A DNA stretch of 64,000 nucleotides from an uncultured Porphyromonadaceae bacterium (GTDB lineage: Bacteria > Bacteroidota > Bacteroidia > Bacteroidales > Muribaculaceae). The position numbers were made by a program, and so were the translations under genes. Positions 60,426 through 64,000 of this stretch are shown here, one piece after another. Location: assembly GCA_900540625.1 (NCBI GenBank), contig UQGP01000008.1, positions 1-64,000 of the forward strand, read 5' to 3'. The notes under the pieces were generated by a model. The model had not been told where the DNA came from. It worked only from the letters and a program-made list of their open reading frames with translations, and did no database searches. The number at the start of each line of letters is the position of its first letter. Position 1 is the stretch's first letter.

Positions 60426-62747
60426 ATGAAGAGATTATACACACTCACAATGCTCGCGCTGGTTGCCATGCTCCCGGCCGCAGCACAACAGTTGTTTACA
60501 ACCTCCTTTGAGACCGAAAGCGACTTCAATGCGTGGAAGGTCTTCGACGTCAATGCAGACGGATCCACCTGGCAGTTCTCGGCCGATAACGACCCCGGCA
60601 GCCGTTGCTACTACAACTACAATGGTAGCAATAACGGCAATGACTGGCTAATCTCTCCGGCCATCACCCCCACAGCAGACGGCAATGTACTCATCCGCTA
60701 TCACTTCAAAGGCAGCTCCTACGGCGAAGCTTTCAAGGTTTTCAGCGGCAACGCTCAGACCGTCGAAGCAATGACCAATCAGCTTGCCGACCATCCCATC
60801 GTGCACAACGACGAGTACAGCAACTACGTCATACTGCCCGTAAAAGCCGGCGTGCCCTTCTATCTCGGGTTCTACTGCTACTCCACAGCCGATAGATTTC
60901 GCCTCTATCTGCGCGATGTAATCGTCGAATCCGCCGACAACCTCGTGGATCTCAGCCTGACGGAAATCGTGACCCCGTGTACCGGCTGGGACCTTACAAA
61001 CAAGGAGGAAGTCTCCGTTAAAATCAAAAATACCGGTATGGAAACAGTGACGACCTTCCCCGTGACTATCAGCGTCAATGGCAAAGAAGCACTTTCCGAG
61101 ACCGTCTCCAAGACGCTCAATGCCGGCGAAGAATTCAAATACATCTTCAAAGGCACTCTCGACCTGTCTACGCCTCGCGCACTATATGAGGTGACCGCCA
61201 CCGTCTCGCATCCCGACGACATCGAAGCCGCCAACAACTCCAAGACCGTGAAAGTGCGCCACCGCGCCCCGGCCACAGTGCCCTACTCCACCGGCTTCGA
61301 GCCCACCGAAGACAACTCGGGTATCAAAACATTCAACCTCAACAACGACTCCGGCGACTGGGGCGTGGAAGTAGGCTCATTCTGGATCAACCTCGCCCGC
61401 ACCGGATACGGATATCTCGGATACAACTACGACAAGGAACATGCCGCCGATGACTGGATAATTCTCGAACCCATCAACGTCGAGCCGGGATACTACGTGG
61501 TACGATTCTGGTACTCGGGTGACGACAACCACAACGAACGCTTTGCAATGTACTGGGGCAATGAGCAATTGCCCGATAAGATGACAAACAAAGTGGTAGA
61601 GTACAACCCCTTTGCACGCGGCGCCTACGAAGAGTCCATCAATATCGTGCACTTTGACAAGGCCCAGACCGTATGCTTCGGCTTCTACGCCTTCTCCGAC
61701 CCGGACGAAAACTGGATTACCATCGACGACTTCAGCATCGAGCGCATCGATGACCCCAACAGCGTCGATATCTGTGCCGAAAAATTCGTTGCTCCCGCCA
61801 GCGCATACATCCCCACAATATCTTATAAAGATGTGACTGTCAGTGCTCGCAACGTCGGCCTCGTAGACAAAACCATCCTTGCCAACCTGTACATTGACGA
61901 TGTTCTCGCAGCAAAACAATATGTCTCTTTCGCCGCACAACAAAACAAGCAAATCACCTTTGAAGGAGCGCTCGCGTCCCTGACCACGGGCAAACACACA
62001 CTCAAATGCGAGCTCGTGCTCGAAGGCGACACCAAGCCCGACAACAACGTCATCACACTCGAAGTCAACGCCCTTGGCAAGCCGGATATCTTCTACGACT
62101 TCGAAGACGGCAAGATTCCGCAAGGCTTCACCTTCCACAACGAGGGCGACAATAGTCTTGCACCCGGGGCCATCGAGGAATTCGGCGAAACCGGCTGGGC
62201 CGTCCAATCATTCTATCAAGAGCATGCACTTCTGGGCAAAAACTTCCTCGGAGCCTCGACATTCATGACCTCCGGCGCGGCCGACCGCTACTGCATCCTG
62301 CCTCGCGTCAAGGTCGAATCGGAAGACGCATGTTTCGTCTGGACTTCAGGCGTAATGAGCGCCACTTTTGCCGAAAGCTACGACATCAAGGCCTCCGACA
62401 GCTCCGACCCGCTATACATCGGCTGGTACGATCGCCTCACCAGCATAGCGCTGTCCCAAGAATCGCGCTTCAACGATGGTGTTTCGCTCGGCAAGTATTT
62501 CGGCAAAGACATATATATCGCCATCCGACTCACCAGCGCCAAGGGCGATGCCGTGATGTTTGACAACCTCAGCATCTTCGGCTGCTCGGCATCGGCCGGC
62601 ATAGCGGATGTAACGGTAGACAACGATAGCAATGCCCCCGTCGAGTACTACAACCTCAACGGCGTACGCGTCAACAATGACAACCTTGCTCCCGGCATCT
62701 ACATCCGCCGCCAAGGCAGCAAGACCACCAAGGTTGCCATCCGCTAA
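60426..62747 (+). CDS. Large secreted protein with choice-of-anchor-J domains and type IX-like sorting signal
   Basis: A 773-residue exported protein. The start at 60426 (MKRLYTLTMLALVAML) gives a signal peptide ending AAAQ near residue 22. Three jelly-roll (choice-of-anchor J/cleaved adhesin) modules are suggested by FETESDFNAWKVFDVN near 26-41, FEPTEDNSGIKTFNLN near 294 and FEDGKIPQGFTFHNEGD near 556; between them lie CARDB-like beta modules. The C-terminal 50 residues (VEYYNLNGVRVNNDN, then GIYIRRQGSKTTKVAIR) resemble the type IX sorting domain. The protein is probably surface-attached or released; its ligand is unknown. Confidence 0.82.
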   Translation: MKRLYTLTMLALVAMLPAAAQQLFTTSFETESDFNAWKVFDVNADGSTWQFSADNDPGSRCYYNYNGSNNGNDWLISPAITPTADGNVLIRYHFKGSSYGEAFKVFSGNAQTVEAMTNQLADHPIVHNDEYSNYVILPVKAGVPFYLGFYCYSTADRFRLYLRDVIVESADNLVDLSLTEIVTPCTGWDLTNKEEVSVKIKNTGMETVTTFPVTISVNGKEALSETVSKTLNAGEEFKYIFKGTLDLSTPRALYEVTATVSHPDDIEAANNSKTVKVRHRAPATVPYSTGFEPTEDNSGIKTFNLNNDSGDWGVEVGSFWINLARTGYGYLGYNYDKEHAADDWIILEPINVEPGYYVVRFWYSGDDNHNERFAMYWGNEQLPDKMTNKVVEYNPFARGAYEESINIVHFDKAQTVCFGFYAFSDPDENWITIDDFSIERIDDPNSVDICAEKFVAPASAYIPTISYKDVTVSARNVGLVDKTILANLYIDDVLAAKQYVSFAAQQNKQITFEGALASLTTGKHTLKCELVLEGDTKPDNNVITLEVNALGKPDIFYDFEDGKIPQGFTFHNEGDNSLAPGAIEEFGETGWAVQSFYQEHALLGKNFLGASTFMTSGAADRYCILPRVKVESEDACFVWTSGVMSATFAESYDIKASDSSDPLYIGWYDRLTSIALSQESRFNDGVSLGKYFGKDIYIAIRLTSAKGDAVMFDNLSIFGCSASAGIADVTVDNDSNAPVEYYNLNGVRVNNDNLAPGIYIRRQGSKTTKVAIR

Positions 62748-62758
62748 TATTCAATCAA

Positions 62759-62832
62759 GCGTTTAATTGCTCAAACGTCTAACCGCTCAAACGTCTAATC
62801 AAACGAGCAATTAATCGGATGAGCGTTTAATT
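62759..62832. repeat. Mosaic of short direct repeats
   Basis: GCTCAAACGTCTAA occurs at 62769-62782 and 62785-62798 (period 16), and GCGTTTAATT at 62759-62768 and 62823-62832. The pieces overlap in inverted form (GAGCAATTAA near 62805). It lies right after the secreted-protein stop. Confidence 0.5.
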
Positions 62833-62849
62833 CCGATAGCACCTAACCA

Positions 62850-62884
62850 AGAAGGGCGTCCGGCTATGCAGTCGACGCCCTTCT
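62850..62884 (+). terminator. Terminator of the secreted protein gene
   Basis: AGAAGGGCGTC (62850-62860) pairs perfectly with GACGCCCTTCT (62874-62884) and is followed by CTCTTT. Confidence 0.75.
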
Positions 62885-63118
62885 CTCTTTCGTCCTCATC
62901 ATCCGAGCCAAGTTCAAGCGCCCTACAAAAATGCAAAAGGCGACAAAACCCGCCTTCTCCGAAATACAAAGGCAGCCAATGCCACGACAAATATCACCCA
63001 CCAAAACAAATATTCCACCCCTTCAAACGGCTTTCTGAAGGATTTTATGGTTCAAAACAGCTCGAAAGCCGCCCAAAAACTATTTTTCGGCATTTTTTTC
63101 GTTTTTTCCGCTCCAAAA

Positions 63119-63150
63119 TTTGCACGGTTCGAAAAAATAGCCTACCTTTG
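63119..63150 (+). promoter_or_regulatory. tRNA-Phe promoter
   Basis: TTTG (63119-63122), a 20-base spacer and TACCTTTG (63143-63150). The tRNA begins 18 bases after the box. Confidence 0.7.
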
Positions 63151-63167
63151 CAACGCAAAACACGAAT

Positions 63168-63240
63168 GGTGCCATAGCTCAGTTGGTAGAGCAAAGGACT
63201 GAAAATCCTTGTGTCCCCGGTTCGATTCCTGGTGGTACCA
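63168..63240 (+). tRNA. tRNA-Phe (GAA)
   Basis: A 73-base cloverleaf. The acceptor GGTGCCA pairs with TGGTACC (one G-U), the D arm is GCTC/GAGC, the anticodon stem AAGGA/TCCTT encloses CTGAAAA with anticodon GAA, and the T arm CCCGG/CCTGG holds TTCGATT. The discriminator is A. The 3' CCA is not encoded, in keeping with a CCA-adding enzyme in this window. Translation-modifying enzymes MiaB and TruB act on this class of tRNA. Confidence 0.97.
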
Positions 63241-63247
63241 CAAAATC

Positions 63248-63272
63248 AGAGAGTTGCATACTGCAACTCTCT
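63248..63272 (+). terminator. tRNA-Phe terminator
   Basis: AGAGAGTTGCA (63248-63258) and TGCAACTCTCT (63262-63272) form an 11-bp stem with a 3-base loop, followed by TTTG. Confidence 0.8.
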
Positions 63273-63313
63273 TTTGCTTTCTCTACTCCACAAACGTTTT
63301 TTTAGATTTACAC

Positions 63314-63661
63314 ATGGACTTCGAACGAATCAGCTTCAACCGAGACAAATTAGCAAGCAGCATTATTCTAATACTCATCATATTTTTAGCTTCGACTATC
63401 GGAGCCGGTATCTTAGATATTATTCTCGGCACAATTCTACATCCGGTACCTGCAAATATAACGGATGAATACATAGACGGAGAAGAGCTATATACCGTCA
63501 TGACCCGGACCGAATCGCTGATATTCAGAATTACCTATACATGCATATTATTTAGCGTGTCATCCTTTCTTTTACATAAACTCAAGTTTAGCTCATGGGG
63601 CAAATTCATAGTCATGAGCATAATTACAATAATGATTCTCGCATTTATGTTTATTATTTAA
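63314..63661 (+). CDS. Small three-helix membrane protein, unknown
   Basis: A 115-residue protein starting MDFERISFNRDKLAS at 63314. Helices lie near residues 15-38 (SSIILILIIFLASTIGAGIL), 68-83 (LIFRITYTCILFSVSSF) and 95-115 at the C-terminus. The loop between the first two is acidic. The coding sequence is A+T-rich next to its neighbours. No family is recognised. An ATG at 63209 lies inside the tRNA and is rejected. Confidence 0.65.
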   Translation: MDFERISFNRDKLASSIILILIIFLASTIGAGILDIILGTILHPVPANITDEYIDGEELYTVMTRTESLIFRITYTCILFSVSSFLLHKLKFSSWGKFIVMSIITIMILAFMFII

Positions 63662-63706
63662 TACGGTACTTCTGCCCGAAAACCACAACCCAATACACAT
63701 CACATT

Positions 63707-64000
63707 ATGTCCAACGAAATATTATACGTGGTGCTGCCCGAATATGCAGATCACGAGATTGCATACCTCGCGCAAGCCATCAACGTGGATCAATATGCGC
63801 TGAAAGAGCACCCGAAATACTTCAACCGCATCGTAGCGCCTACTGCCGAGCCGGTGAAGTCCATCGGCGGATTTCGCGTAATCCCGGGCTACACCTTCGA
63901 GAATATGCCGCAAGACTACGCGGCACTGGTGCTTATCGGCGGAATGGGATGGACAACACCCGCGGCAGATGCCGTCGAGCCCATCGCGAAACGCGCCGTA
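63707..64000 (+). CDS. DJ-1/PfpI-family protein, cut by the window edge
   Basis: The first 98 codons of an open frame are visible, beginning MSNEILYVVLPEYADHEIAY. This is the first strand and nucleophile-elbow approach of DJ-1/PfpI proteins, and DYAALVLIGGMGWTTPAADA near residues 68-87 is the conserved second region. The catalytic Cys would fall beyond 64000. Members act as glyoxalases, deglycases or amidotransferase-like proteins; none can be chosen here. Confidence 0.8.
   Translation, partial: MSNEILYVVLPEYADHEIAYLAQAINVDQYALKEHPKYFNRIVAPTAEPVKSIGGFRVIPGYTFENMPQDYAALVLIGGMGWTTPAADAVEPIAKRAV

Larger units (their letters stand above)
62748..63167. other. Intergenic region before tRNA-Phe
   Basis: 420 bases without a gene. 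It holds a mosaic of short repeats (62759-62832), a terminator (62850-62884) and the tRNA promoter (63119-63150). The part 62885-63115 is featureless and becomes A/T-rich toward the promoter. Confidence 0.6.

Noticed and set aside
63241..63243. Encoded CCA tail for tRNA-Phe
   Set aside because: The bases after the discriminator are CAA, so CCA must be added by enzyme.
1..64000. CRISPR arrays, insertion sequences, prophage or rRNA
   Set aside because: No regularly spaced repeats, transposase motifs, phage structural genes or rRNA-like sequence were found on either strand.

Overview
The window is chromosomal DNA of a Bacteroidales bacterium. The evidence is a SusC/SusD pair with a surface lipoprotein, gliding-type lipoprotein GldH, ribonuclease Y next to zapA, a GH57/glycosyltransferase/debranching glycogen cluster, and many promoters of the Bacteroidota type (-7 box TAnnTTTG, often with a TTG/TTTG -33 box about 20 bases upstream). 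Protein style and gene order suggest the Muribaculaceae or a relative; this family-level placement is inference. No rRNA, insertion sequence, prophage or CRISPR array was seen.

Layout. 1-3176: three co-directional glycosyltransferases, probably the end of a surface-glycan cluster. 3206-5927 (minus): a TPM-domain membrane protein and a dGTPase. 6165-16272 (plus): a long housekeeping run with a coiled-coil protein, zapA, a structured RNA (6S candidate), rny, ricT-like, gldH, a HAD phosphatase, an M24 peptidase, a tRNA nucleotidyltransferase, queD, queE and an exported WD40-like protein, closed by a 52-base perfect palindrome. 16467-19995 (minus): an A+T-rich accessory patch with two TerB-like proteins, two small unknown proteins and an AbiEi/AbiEii toxin-antitoxin pair with a candidate operator. 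20123-24965 (minus): slyD-like, trxA and dnaE. 25342-26468 (plus): a SufT/MIP18-like gene and lpxH. 26469-27002: a candidate small RNA facing a 26-residue membrane-peptide ORF. 27003-32371 (minus): a nitroreductase and the glycogen genes.

32676-40033 (minus): cell-envelope and housekeeping genes (DivIC/FtsB-like, U32 peptidase, secG, TPR-like, lptE, sigma-54 activator, acyltransferase, Cof-type phosphatase). 40142-47202 (minus): susC-susD-lipoprotein operon. 47726-49219 (minus): acetyl-CoA hydrolase/transferase, divergent from miaB across a palindromic promoter. 49373-55905 (plus): miaB, ftsX (behind a structured leader), DUF3098, uppP, truB, queA and an acyl-ACP thioesterase. 56052-60242 (plus): coaX, an outer membrane protein, lptC and a CNNM/CBS protein. 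60426-62747 (plus): a large secreted protein with a type IX-like C-terminal signal. 63168-64000: tRNA-Phe, a small membrane protein and a DJ-1/PfpI-like protein cut by the window edge.

Three queuosine genes (queD, queE, queA) and two other tRNA-modification genes (miaB, truB) occur in the window. The best candidates for something undescribed are the TerB/small-protein operon beside AbiE, the 26-residue ORF with its convergent small RNA, and the branched leader of ftsX.
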